A stretch of 64,000 nt of DNA from Bosea sp. RAC05 (GTDB lineage Bacteria > Pseudomonadota > Alphaproteobacteria > Rhizobiales > Beijerinckiaceae). Below are positions 35,365 to 42,053 of the stretch, piece after piece. The first letter of the stretch is position 1. Each line of letters starts with the position of its first letter. The translations under genes and the position numbers were made by a program. Location: contig NZ_CP016464.1 in the NCBI RefSeq assembly GCF_001713455.1, forward strand, positions 3,024,001 to 3,088,000, given 5' to 3'. The notes under the pieces were generated by a model. That model had not been told where the DNA came from. It did no database searches and saw only the letters and a program-made list of their open reading frames with translations.

Positions 35365-35392
35365 TTGACAAAGCAGGCCATGGGGCTATCTT
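35365..35392 (+). promoter_or_regulatory. Transposase promoter overlapping the left terminal repeat
   Basis: A consensus -35 TTGACA (35365-35370) lies within the terminal inverted repeat. It is followed at 16 bases by TATCTT (35387-35392), a good -10. Transcription would begin near 35400, just before the ribosome-binding site AGGAG (35402-35406) and the transposase ATG at 35413. The right-end repeat carries the same TTGACA pointing inward, towards the small minus-strand ORF. Confidence 0.65.
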
Positions 35393-35412
35393 CCTAATCA
35401 CAGGAGACAGCC

Positions 35413-36357
35413 ATGGCCGCCGCACTCGACAACCCGATTTTCACCGACGCCGACAAGGCCCGCGAGCATCTTGAAGCCCAGCGTTGGCCCAACGGCGTCG
35501 TCTGCGCTCAGTGCGGCAATGCCGACCCGTCGAAGATTCACGGCCTCAAGGGCAAGGCTCATCGCCCCGGCGTGTACCAGTGCGCCGAGTGCCGCGAGCA
35601 GTTCACCGTGACCGTTGGCACCGTCTTCGAGCGCTCCAAAATCCCGCTCAACAAGTGGATGCTGGCCGTCCACCTCATGACCTCCAGCAAGAAGGGCATC
35701 AGCGCCCATCAAATCCACCGCATGCTCGGCGTGACCTACAAGACGGCGTGGTTCATGTGCCATCGCATCCGCGAAGCCATGCGCGACGACAACCCGCCTC
35801 CGATGGGTGGCGACGGCCATATCGTTGAGGCCGACGAAACCTACTTTGGCGACAAGGAAGTCGTTGCCCAGCGCACCAAGCGCGGCAAGACCCGCATCGG
35901 CGGCAAGCGTGCCGTCGTCGCGCTGGTCGAGCGCGGCGGCTCGGTTCGTTCCTTCCATGTCAAAAGCGCCGACGCGACCACGATCCGCGAGATCGTCGTC
36001 ACCAACGTTCACCGCACCTCGGTTCTGCACACCGACGAGAGCAAGCTCTACACGAAGACCGGCACGGAGTTCGACGGCCACGAAACCGTCAAGCACACCG
36101 CTGGCGAGTATGTGCGCGGCATCGTGCACACCAACACCATCGAAGGCTTCTTCTCTGTCTTCAAGCGCGGCATGAAAGGCATCTATCAGCACTGCGCCGA
36201 GAAGCACCTGTTCCGCTACCTCGCGGAGTTCGACTTCCGCTACAACAACCGCACGAAGCTCGGCGTCTCCGACGTGATGCGCCGCGACAACGCCTTGAAG
36301 GGCATTGAGGGCAAGCGCCTCACCTATCGGCGGGCTGGTGAAGCCGCGCTCGCGTAA
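35413..36357 (+). CDS. IS1595-family (ISXO2-like) transposase
   Basis: 314 residues. An N-terminal zinc ribbon has Cys31/Cys34 (CAQCGN) and Cys57/Cys60 (CAECRE). The DDE-type core has Asp141 in EADETYFGDKE, Asp208 in VLHTDESKLY, and the family DDN(K) variant NTIEGFFSVFK (Asn241, Lys251). The C-terminal block RYLAEFDFRYNNRTKLGVSD is also typical. No internal stops or frameshifts, so the enzyme looks functional. AGGAG lies 6 bases before the ATG. Confidence 0.95.
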   Translation: MAAALDNPIFTDADKAREHLEAQRWPNGVVCAQCGNADPSKIHGLKGKAHRPGVYQCAECREQFTVTVGTVFERSKIPLNKWMLAVHLMTSSKKGISAHQIHRMLGVTYKTAWFMCHRIREAMRDDNPPPMGGDGHIVEADETYFGDKEVVAQRTKRGKTRIGGKRAVVALVERGGSVRSFHVKSADATTIREIVVTNVHRTSVLHTDESKLYTKTGTEFDGHETVKHTAGEYVRGIVHTNTIEGFFSVFKRGMKGIYQHCAEKHLFRYLAEFDFRYNNRTKLGVSDVMRRDNALKGIEGKRLTYRRAGEAALA

Positions 36358-36502
36358 GCAGCAAGCCAAGCGCATCCTGCGTAAGCGACGCTCCAAACGG
36401 TAAAATCGCGTGGACAACCGGCGCGGGCGTGGCGCCGGGCATGCTCGCGGACTCCACCTTTCGTTCTGGGCGTGTTCCCGTCGTGGGCGGCGAATCGAGA
36501 AA

Positions 36503-36527
36503 GGCCGGGCGCTTGCGGCACCCGGCC
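36503..36527. other. Hairpin between transposase and tRNA-like gene
   Basis: GGCCGGG (36503-36509) and CCCGGCC (36521-36527) form a 7-bp GC-only stem with an 11-base loop, ending 9 bases before the tRNA-like gene. There is no T run, so it is not a textbook terminator. It could insulate the tRNA-like transcript from transposase transcription or guide processing; this is a guess from position only. Confidence 0.4.
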
Positions 36528-36535
36528 CGTATCGA

Positions 36536-36623
36536 GGGCACGTAGCTGAACTGGAAGCCTCCGCAGGCGCACAGCACCGGATTCGTAATCCGGAGAATGT
36601 TGGTTCGAGTCCAACCGTGCCCG
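36536..36623 (+). tRNA. tRNA-Thr(CGU)-like gene with a 15-nt hairpin inserted in the D arm
   Basis: A complete cloverleaf can be drawn. Acceptor GGGCACG/CGTGCCC, 7 of 7 pairs; T8-A9; D stem GCTG/CAGC; A26; anticodon stem CCGGA/TCCGG with loop TTCGTAA (T33, anticodon CGT, A37); variable loop AGAAT; T arm GTTGG-TTCGAGT-CCAAC; discriminator G. The D loop has the expected AACTGGAA, but 15 extra bases (36557-36571), able to form the hairpin GCCT-CCGC-AGGC, sit before the 3' D stem. Without them the molecule is 73 nt, the standard size. CCA is not directly encoded (CCG follows; a CCA appears 3 bases later). Discriminator G is unusual for Thr. It lies within a transposon, so it may be a decoy or regulator rather than a working tRNA. 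Confidence 0.6.
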
Positions 36624-36654
36624 CCGCCATCCTCACTACGAGGCTGGAAGCGCG

Positions 36655-36804
36655 TCAATCCTTCTTTCCGTTGGATTGGGTCTTAATGTCCTTGACGGGC
36701 TTTTCAGCCCGCTTGGAATCGTCATGCGGTTTCGGCGGCGTCGCCAGCATCCGCTTTAGCACCTCGTCGCGGCGCTTCTCGTCAAAATCGGGATCAGCAC
36801 TCAA
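36655..36804 (-). CDS. Small hypothetical protein in transposon (49 residues, TTG start)
   Basis: Beginning at TTG 36804 the product reads MSADPDFDEKRRDEVLKRML, then ATPPKPHDDSKRAEKPVKDI and a basic tail ending NGKKD. The pattern DEVLKRMLATPPKPH resembles a small family of short, highly charged proteins common in alphaproteobacteria, of unknown function. It is too short for routine gene calling. Its TTG shares one base (36804) with the ATG of the plus-strand HEPN-motif gene, so the two are transcribed divergently from abutting starts. An antitoxin-like role is possible but unsupported beyond size and position. Confidence 0.5.
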   Translation of the reverse strand: MSADPDFDEKRRDEVLKRMLATPPKPHDDSKRAEKPVKDIKTQSNGKKD

Positions 36805-37367
36805 TGTCCATCTCCAGCCCGCAGATCGTCACCGAGGAACACATCGCCGCTTTCGGCTCCATCATACATTACTACGCGTACGCCGAGAGCGGGATAAAGA
36901 TCACATTGGCCGGCCTGTTAGACATGGACCTGAGGGAGATGCTCATCCTCTCTGAGCCATATTCGTCGATGAACCTAAGGACTGTCGCAAAAAGCATCGT
37001 GAAAGAGCGCCTGGGCCCTGGGAAGGAGGCCGACCAGTTCATCCAACTGATAGGCGAGCTTGGTACATTCGGACCGCTAAGGAACGCAATTGCTCATCAG
37101 CGCTGGACAAAAGGGGCAAGGCCCGGGTCGATCAGGCCATTTCACCTCGACATCAGATCCGGCTCGGCGCTCTTAAAAGGCCAAAGCGACACTGAGAAAG
37201 ATTGGACAGCCGCAGAACTTGCAGCCGAAGGCGACCGAGCGCGCAAGCTCAACGCATCCATCGTTCGCTACATGCAATCCAGCGGCATCATTGACCGCAT
37301 GGATCGGAAGCATGCCGCCAGAAGCTCCGCAACCGAATCGTCTGACGGCAGCTCGACCAACGATTGA
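36804..37367 (+). CDS. HEPN-motif protein carried by the IS1595 transposon
   Basis: 187 residues, predicted mostly helical. The segment LRNAIAHQRW contains R93-N94-x3-H98, the Rx4-6H signature of HEPN-domain RNases in which a polar residue follows the Arg. The N-terminal helix HIAAFGSIIHYYAYAESGIK with its acidic residue and the central loop-rich spacing are compatible with a HEPN four-helix bundle. Many HEPN proteins are toxins or effector RNases that cut tRNA or mRNA. Its base composition is lower in GC than the chromosome. Its 3' end overlaps the convergent small ORF by 100 bases. The family call rests on one motif. Confidence 0.6.
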   Translation: MSISSPQIVTEEHIAAFGSIIHYYAYAESGIKITLAGLLDMDLREMLILSEPYSSMNLRTVAKSIVKERLGPGKEADQFIQLIGELGTFGPLRNAIAHQRWTKGARPGSIRPFHLDIRSGSALLKGQSDTEKDWTAAELAAEGDRARKLNASIVRYMQSSGIIDRMDRKHAARSSATESSDGSSTND

Positions 37368-37480
37368 GCGTGCTCGTCACGCAGGAACCAATTCACAAAC
37401 TCAGAACGCCCCGCCTCGATCATCTCGGGCGTGACCTCGATTTCAGTGCCGGCCTGTCGTGTTTCAGGGTGATTCGTCAT
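37268..37480 (-). CDS. Small hypothetical protein at the right end of the transposon
   Basis: 70 residues from the ATG at 37480, starting [20 protein letters not shown] and continuing [20 protein letters not shown]. The VTPEMIEAG motif recurs in short accessory and phage-linked proteins of alphaproteobacteria; function unknown. The start lies 3 bases inside the right terminal repeat, whose TTGACA may serve as its -35. The longer frame to 37573 would run through the transposon end and is unlikely. It overlaps the HEPN-motif gene tail to tail by 100 bases. Confidence 0.55.
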   Translation of the reverse strand: MTNHPETRQAGTEIEVTPEMIEAGRSEFVNWFLRDEHAQSLVELPSDDSVAELLAACFRSMRSMMPLDCM

Positions 37481-37602
37481 GGCTGCTTTGTCAAGTATAT
37501 AATCGTCCATTCTGTCTCCCCACTCCCCTCTCTCGCCCAAGGGAGGATGGACGCGCCCCTTCCGCTCGGCCACATTCGCTGCACCGCAGCAGGGAGCGCC
37601 CG

Positions 37603-38652
37603 ATGACCACCAAGACGCCGCGCCAGTTCTTCCGGCCTCTCGCGATCGGCGCGCCCGAGCCCTTTCGGGAGCTGCCGCTGCGGCTCGAGCGGATGATCCA
37701 CTTCGTGCCGCCGCATCTGGAGAAGGTCCGCGCCAAGGTCGGCGACCTCGCGGGCCAGGTCGACATCGTGCTAGGCAATCTCGAGGACGCCATCCCCGTC
37801 GAGGCCAAGCAGGCGGCGCGCGACGGATTCATCGCCATGGGCCAGGCGGTCGACTTCGGCAAGACCGGGCTGTGGACGCGGGTCAACGCGCTGAACTCGC
37901 CCTGGTTTCTCGACGACATCACCGCGATCATGGCGGCGATCGGCGGCAAGCTTGACGTCGTGATGGTGCCCAAGGTCGAGGGCCCCTGGGACATCCATTA
38001 TGTCGACCAGCTGCTCGCCCAGTTCGAGGCGAAGCATTGTCTGCCCAAGCCAATCCTGATCCACGCGATCCTGGAGACGGCCGAGGGCGTCAAGAACGTC
38101 GACACCATCGCCACCGCCTCGCCGCGGATGCACGGCATGAGCCTCGGCCCGGCCGATCTCGCCGCCTCCCGGGCGATGAAGACGACGCGCGTCGGCGGCG
38201 GCCATCCCGAATACAAGGTCATCGCCGATCCCACATCCGATGGCGGCCCGCGCGCCGTCGCGCAGCAGGATCTCTGGCACTACACGCTGGCGAAGATGGT
38301 CGATGCCTGCGCGGCAGCCGGCATCAAGCCCTTCTACGGCCCCTTCGGCGATTTTGCCGACGAGGCGGCCTGCGAGGCCCAGTTCCGCAACGCCTTCCTG
38401 CTCGGCTGCGCCGGCGCCTGGACCCTGCACCCCTCGCAGATCGCCATCGCCAAGCGCGTCTTCAGCCCCGACCCCGCCGAGGTCGCCTTCGCGATGCGCA
38501 TCCTCGAGGCCATGCCCGACGGCTCGGGCGCGGTGATGATCGACGGCAAGATGCAGGACGACGCCACCTGGAAACAGGCCAAGGTCATCGTCGATCTCGC
38601 CCGGCAGGTCGCAGCCCGCGACCCCGATCTGGCGGCCCGCTACGGGATGTGA
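37603..38652 (+). CDS. mcl1: L-malyl-CoA/beta-methylmalyl-CoA lyase-type aldolase (HpcH/CitE family)
   Basis: 349 residues with the CitE-like TIM-barrel motifs: [20 protein letters not shown] (Mg-binding Glu), [54 protein letters not shown] and [20 protein letters not shown]. Residue choice and the long [20 protein letters not shown] segment match the Mcl1 type, which cleaves beta-methylmalyl-CoA to glyoxylate and propionyl-CoA in the ethylmalonyl-CoA pathway and handles malyl-CoA. It is slightly longer than the 318-325 usual residues. AGGGAG lies upstream. The transposon ends 94 bases before the ATG and may have displaced its promoter. Confidence 0.88.
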   Translation: MTTKTPRQFFRPLAIGAPEPFRELPLRLERMIHFVPPHLEKVRAKVGDLAGQVDIVLGNLEDAIPVEAKQAARDGFIAMGQAVDFGKTGLWTRVNALNSPWFLDDITAIMAAIGGKLDVVMVPKVEGPWDIHYVDQLLAQFEAKHCLPKPILIHAILETAEGVKNVDTIATASPRMHGMSLGPADLAASRAMKTTRVGGGHPEYKVIADPTSDGGPRAVAQQDLWHYTLAKMVDACAAAGIKPFYGPFGDFADEAACEAQFRNAFLLGCAGAWTLHPSQIAIAKRVFSPDPAEVAFAMRILEAMPDGSGAVMIDGKMQDDATWKQAKVIVDLARQVAARDPDLAARYGM

Positions 38653-38659
38653 TCGACGG

Positions 38660-38709
38660 ATGCGTCAAAACGGTTGATTTTGACGCATTTGCGACGCAAT
38701 TCTCACGCA
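38660..38709. promoter_or_regulatory. Perfect inverted repeat with helically phased ACGCA repeats upstream of hspQ
   Basis: ATGCGTCAAAA (38660-38670) and TTTTGACGCAT (38678-38688) form an exact 11-bp inverted repeat with a 7-base spacer, 8 bases past the lyase stop. The right arm's ACGCA (38683) recurs in direct orientation at 38694 and 38705, exactly 11 bases apart, one helical turn. As DNA this looks like an operator with cooperative half-sites. As RNA the stem could act as a terminator for the lyase gene, but no T run follows. It lies about 65-115 bases before the hspQ start. Confidence 0.5.
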
Positions 38710-38774
38710 AGCGCGCAAGTTCAGGCTCGCTCGCGCCAAGACGGTGCACCACGGAGACGGTGCGCCACGACAGG

Positions 38775-39119
38775 ATGGATCGCTCACCCATGGAAGCACG
38801 TTCCGCCAAGTTCCGGATCGGCCAGGTCGTCAAGCACCGGGTCTACCCGTTCCGGGGCGTGATCTTCGACGTCGACCCGGTCTTCTCCAACACCGAGGAA
38901 TGGTGGCTGGCGATCCCCGAGCATCTGCGCCCGTCCAAGGACCAGCCCTTCTACCATCTCTTCGCCGAGAACGACGAGACGGAGTACGTCGCCTATGTCT
39001 CGGAGCAGAACCTCGTCATCGACGAGACCGGCCGCCCGGTGCGCCATCCGCAGGCGAAGGAATTCTTCCGCCGCGACCGCAAGGGCCGCTACCAGATCGA
39101 CCGCGCCGGGCTGAACTGA
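38775..39119 (+). CDS. hspQ: Heat shock protein HspQ
   Basis: 114 residues. The HspQ/hemimethylated-DNA-binding-like domain reads AKFRIGQVVKHRVYPFRGVI, FDVDPVFSNTEEWWLAIPEH, KDQPFYHLFAENDETEYVAY and VSEQNLVIDETGRPVRHPQ. HspQ in enterobacteria acts as a specificity-enhancing factor for the Lon protease. The start may instead be the ATG at 38790 (109 residues). A strong terminator follows at 39153-39182. Confidence 0.92.
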   Translation: MDRSPMEARSAKFRIGQVVKHRVYPFRGVIFDVDPVFSNTEEWWLAIPEHLRPSKDQPFYHLFAENDETEYVAYVSEQNLVIDETGRPVRHPQAKEFFRRDRKGRYQIDRAGLN

Positions 39120-39152
39120 CGCGCACGTCGCGGCTCACCCTCACCGGAAACG

Positions 39153-39182
39153 AAACAGGCCGCCCTCTCGGGCGGCCTGTTT
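39153..39182. terminator. Bidirectional rho-independent terminator between hspQ and ialB
   Basis: A 12-bp perfect stem AAACAGGCCGCC / GGCGGCCTGTTT with a 6-base loop (CTCTCG). The A and T edges give a short U-tail in both directions. It lies 33 bases after the hspQ stop and 22 bases after the ialB stop on the other strand, so it can end both convergent transcripts. Confidence 0.9.
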
Positions 39183-39204
39183 GCTAGTGGGGTCGCGCGA
39201 CCGC

Positions 39205-39948
39205 TCAGGGCTTGGGCGGGATCGCCGGCGCGGCGCCCGGGGCCGCATTGGCGCCGCCGCCGCCGAGCCGCTGGCGCAGCTCCTCCTGGCGCTTGGCCAG
39301 CTCGTCCTGAAGCTGCTTCTGCTGCTCTTCCAGCACCTTGGGGTCGATCGCCGCGCCGTCGAAGCCCTTGGCGAAATCGGTCAGCGGGATCGCGAAGGAG
39401 ACCTCGCGGGCGCCCTGGTTCTGGACGCTGACGCTCAGCGTGTTGCCCTTCTTCATCGAATTGATGAAGTCGTCCTTCACCTGCGCCTCGGCGAAGCAGC
39501 CGTTCGGGAAGCAGATGGCGAAGCGGCCCGGCGTCGGCTGGGCGGTGTCCACGCCGAAGCGGATGCCCGGCTGCAGCAGGAGGCCCAGCGGCATCAGGAA
39601 GCGCACGATCTTGTTCGGATCGCCCTTCACGTCATAGACCGCGACGGCGAGCACAGGCTGCCCCTGGTCCGAGACGAAGTCGCGGGTCGTGTAGCAGATT
39701 TCCTTGTTGGCGGTCTCGTCCTTGCCGCAGACCTTGGTCCAGGCGGTCTGCGAGGGCTCGGGCTTGACCTGCACCACGGTCGGGCCGGCGCCGGCAGGCG
39801 GCTGGGCGGGCTGAGCCGGCTGGGCCGGACGCGGATTGGCGGGACGCGGCTGCGCCTGCTGCGCGAAGGAGGCCATCGGGGCGAGGCCGATCGCCGTGCT
39901 GAGAGCGATGCTCAGGGCGCGGACGGACAGGCGAAACGAAGCGGACAT
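39205..39948 (-). CDS. Invasion-associated locus B (IalB) family protein
   Basis: 247 residues. A signal peptide (MSASFRLSVRALSIALSTAI, cut after SFAQQ) is followed by a Pro/Gln-rich linker. The IalB domain has WTKVCGKDETANKEICYTTR, LMPLGLLLQPGIRFGVD, FAICFPNGCFAEAQVKDDFI and SFAIPLTDFAKGFDGAAIDP. The three cysteine-bearing motifs match family spacing and suggest disulfides in the periplasm. A C-terminal Gln-rich coiled coil (KVLEEQQKQLQDELAKRQEE) is present. IalB was named in Bartonella; in free-living relatives its role is unclear. AAGGAA precedes the ATG. Confidence 0.92.
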   Translation of the reverse strand: MSASFRLSVRALSIALSTAIGLAPMASFAQQAQPRPANPRPAQPAQPAQPPAGAGPTVVQVKPEPSQTAWTKVCGKDETANKEICYTTRDFVSDQGQPVLAVAVYDVKGDPNKIVRFLMPLGLLLQPGIRFGVDTAQPTPGRFAICFPNGCFAEAQVKDDFINSMKKGNTLSVSVQNQGAREVSFAIPLTDFAKGFDGAAIDPKVLEEQQKQLQDELAKRQEELRQRLGGGGANAAPGAAPAIPPKP

Positions 39949-40184
39949 GTAGTTTTCCTTATCAGCGAATTCGGGATCACGACTTCGCAAGCCGCGCACG
40001 TCACCACCGGCAGCCCCATCGCATATCCCTGCCGGCCATCGCAAGCGGTGCATCAGGGGCGAATGCGGCGTGAGCATGACGTCTCCCTTCGGCTTTAGCC
40101 AGTTCCGTTGCGGGATTCCAGCCCGAATAGCTGACGGCGAGGCGGCCCGCCATGCTATCCTGTGCGCCAGAATCAGGTTGGACG

Positions 40185-42041
40185 ATGCATTTGCTTCACG
40201 CGGCCGAGACGGCATCCAGGGCCGCCGCCATGGCCCTCCTCGCCCTGCTGGCCCTGCTCGTCGCATCGGCCACGACGGCTCGCGCCGAATCGCAGCCGCC
40301 GTTCGACCACGCGATCGCGATGCATGGCGAGCCGGCCCTGCCGCGCGGCTTCGCGCATCTGCCCTACGCCGATCCGAGCGCGCCGAAGGGCGGACGCATC
40401 GTGCTTGGCCAGCAGGGCACCTTCGACAGCCTCAATCCGCTGGTCGTGCTCGGCGTCGCGCCCGACGCGGTGCCGCGCTATGTCCAGCAGAGCCTGCTGT
40501 TTCGCTCGGCCGACGAGCCCTTCACCGCCTATGGCCTGCTCGCCGCGCGGGTCGAGCTGAACGAGGCGCGCACCCGCCTCGCCTTCGAGATCGACGAGCG
40601 CGCCCGCTTCTCCGACGGCACGCCGGTGACGGCGCAGGACGTTCTCTTTACCTTCGAGATGCTGAAGACGAAGGGAAAGCCGTTTCATCGCTCGAGCCTC
40701 GGCCGTGTCACCAAGGCCACGGCCCCCTCGCCGCGCCGGGTCGAGTTCGAGCTCGGCGACGGCAGCAACCGCGAACTGCCGCTGGTCATCGGCGCCATGC
40801 CGATCTTCGCCAAACACGCCACCAATGCCGAGACCTTCGGCGAAACCAGCTTCAAGCCGGCGCTGGGCTCGGGCCCCTATGTCGTCGCCGACCTCGTGCC
40901 GGGCGCCACCATCACCCTGAAGCGGCGCAGCGACTTCTGGGCCGAGGACCACCCGCTGACGCGCGGGCTCTATAACGCCGATGAGATCCGCTACGATTTC
41001 TACCGGGATTCCAACGCGCTCTTCGAGGCTTTCAAGGCCGGGCTCTACGACGTCCGCATCGAGCCGGACCCGACGCGCTGGATGACCGGCTACGACGTGC
41101 CGGCCGTGCGCGACGGCCGCATCCTGCGCGAGACGCTGCATTTCGACGCGCCCAAGGGCATGACCGGCCTGGTCTTCAACACCCGCCGGCCCTTCTTCGG
41201 CGATGTGCGGGTGCGCGAGGCGCTGGCCATGATGTTCGATTTCGAATGGGTCAACCGCAACCTCTTCCACGGCGTCTACCGCCGGGCGGGCAGCTTCTTC
41301 TCGGATTCGACGCTGTCGGCCCTCGGCGTCCCCGCCAATGCGCGCGAGCAGGCGCTGCTCGCCGCCTTCCCCGGCGCGGTCCGGCCCGACATCCTCGCGG
41401 GAACCTGGACGCCGGCGGCGACGGACGGGTCGGGACGCGACCGCGAGCAGGCGCGCCGCGCGCTCGATCTGCTCAACAAGGCCGGCTTCGGCATGGTCGA
41501 CGGCGTGCTGCGGAGCATGAAGGGGGGCGATGCGCTCGCCTTCGAGATCACCGTCACCAACCGGCCGCAGGAGCGGCTGGCCCTGAACTATGCGCAATCC
41601 CTGGCCAGGCTCGGGATCCGCGTCGAGGTCCGGCTGATCGACGACGTGCAGTACTGGCGCCGGCTCTCCGCCTTCGATTTCGACATGATCCAGTGGACCT
41701 GGCCCGTCTCTGCCTCGCCGGGCAACGAGCAGATCGGCCGCTGGGGCTCGGCCAATGCTGGCCGCAAGGGCTCGCTGAACTATGCCGGCGTCACCGCGCC
41801 GGCGATCGACGCGACGCTGCAGGCCCTGCTCGCCGCCCGCGAGCGCGAGGATTTCGTCGCCGCCGCGCGCACGCTCGACCGGCTGCTGCTGTCGGGCTTC
41901 TACGTCGTGCCGCTCTACTACCTGCCGGACACCTGGATCGCCCATGGGCGCGACATCGTGCTGCCGGCCCGCAAGCCGCGCTATTTCCTGTCCACCGAAG
42001 TGCTGGCCCGCCGCCCCGCGGCGCCCGCGCCCGCGAACTGA
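40185..42041 (+). CDS. ABC transporter substrate-binding protein, YejA-like (family 5)
   Basis: 618 residues from the ATG at 40185 (the in-frame ATG at 40152 adds 11 residues ahead of the signal peptide). Signal peptide with core AAAMALLALLALLVAS, cut near TARAES. Features of the microcin C/oligopeptide-binding YejA type: AMHGEPALPRGFAHLPYADP, APKGGRIVLGQQGTFDSLNP, LVFNTRRPFFGDVRVREALA, then IDDVQYWRRLSAFDFDM and SPGNEQIGRW. No permease or ATPase genes adjoin. It is 12 bases upstream of an unusual AMP-binding-like gene. Confidence 0.9.
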   Translation: MHLLHAAETASRAAAMALLALLALLVASATTARAESQPPFDHAIAMHGEPALPRGFAHLPYADPSAPKGGRIVLGQQGTFDSLNPLVVLGVAPDAVPRYVQQSLLFRSADEPFTAYGLLAARVELNEARTRLAFEIDERARFSDGTPVTAQDVLFTFEMLKTKGKPFHRSSLGRVTKATAPSPRRVEFELGDGSNRELPLVIGAMPIFAKHATNAETFGETSFKPALGSGPYVVADLVPGATITLKRRSDFWAEDHPLTRGLYNADEIRYDFYRDSNALFEAFKAGLYDVRIEPDPTRWMTGYDVPAVRDGRILRETLHFDAPKGMTGLVFNTRRPFFGDVRVREALAMMFDFEWVNRNLFHGVYRRAGSFFSDSTLSALGVPANAREQALLAAFPGAVRPDILAGTWTPAATDGSGRDREQARRALDLLNKAGFGMVDGVLRSMKGGDALAFEITVTNRPQERLALNYAQSLARLGIRVEVRLIDDVQYWRRLSAFDFDMIQWTWPVSASPGNEQIGRWGSANAGRKGSLNYAGVTAPAIDATLQALLAAREREDFVAAARTLDRLLLSGFYVVPLYYLPDTWIAHGRDIVLPARKPRYFLSTEVLARRPAAPAPAN

Positions 42042-42053
42042 GAGACCTCGCCG

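Larger units (their letters stand above)
35353..37508. mobile_element. IS1595-family transposon with cargo genes
   Basis: 2,156 bp bounded by an 8-bp direct repeat ATTCTGTC (35345-35352 and 37509-37516), the target-duplication size of the IS1595 family. The inner ends share the inverted repeat ATTATATACTTGACAAAGCAG; the outermost 3-5 bases differ between ends. Inside are a transposase, a tRNA-like gene, a HEPN-motif protein and two small minus-strand ORFs, so it is more than a simple insertion sequence. It separates the AEC transporter from the malyl-CoA lyase gene. The intact ends, duplication and transposase suggest a recent insertion. Confidence 0.85.

Noticed and set aside
36320..36658. 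Minus-strand frame reading through the tRNA-like gene (GWTRTNILRITNPV...)
   Set aside because: It is the antisense translation of the tRNA-like arms and hairpin region. Its peptide pattern follows from the T and anticodon arms, not from a protein family.
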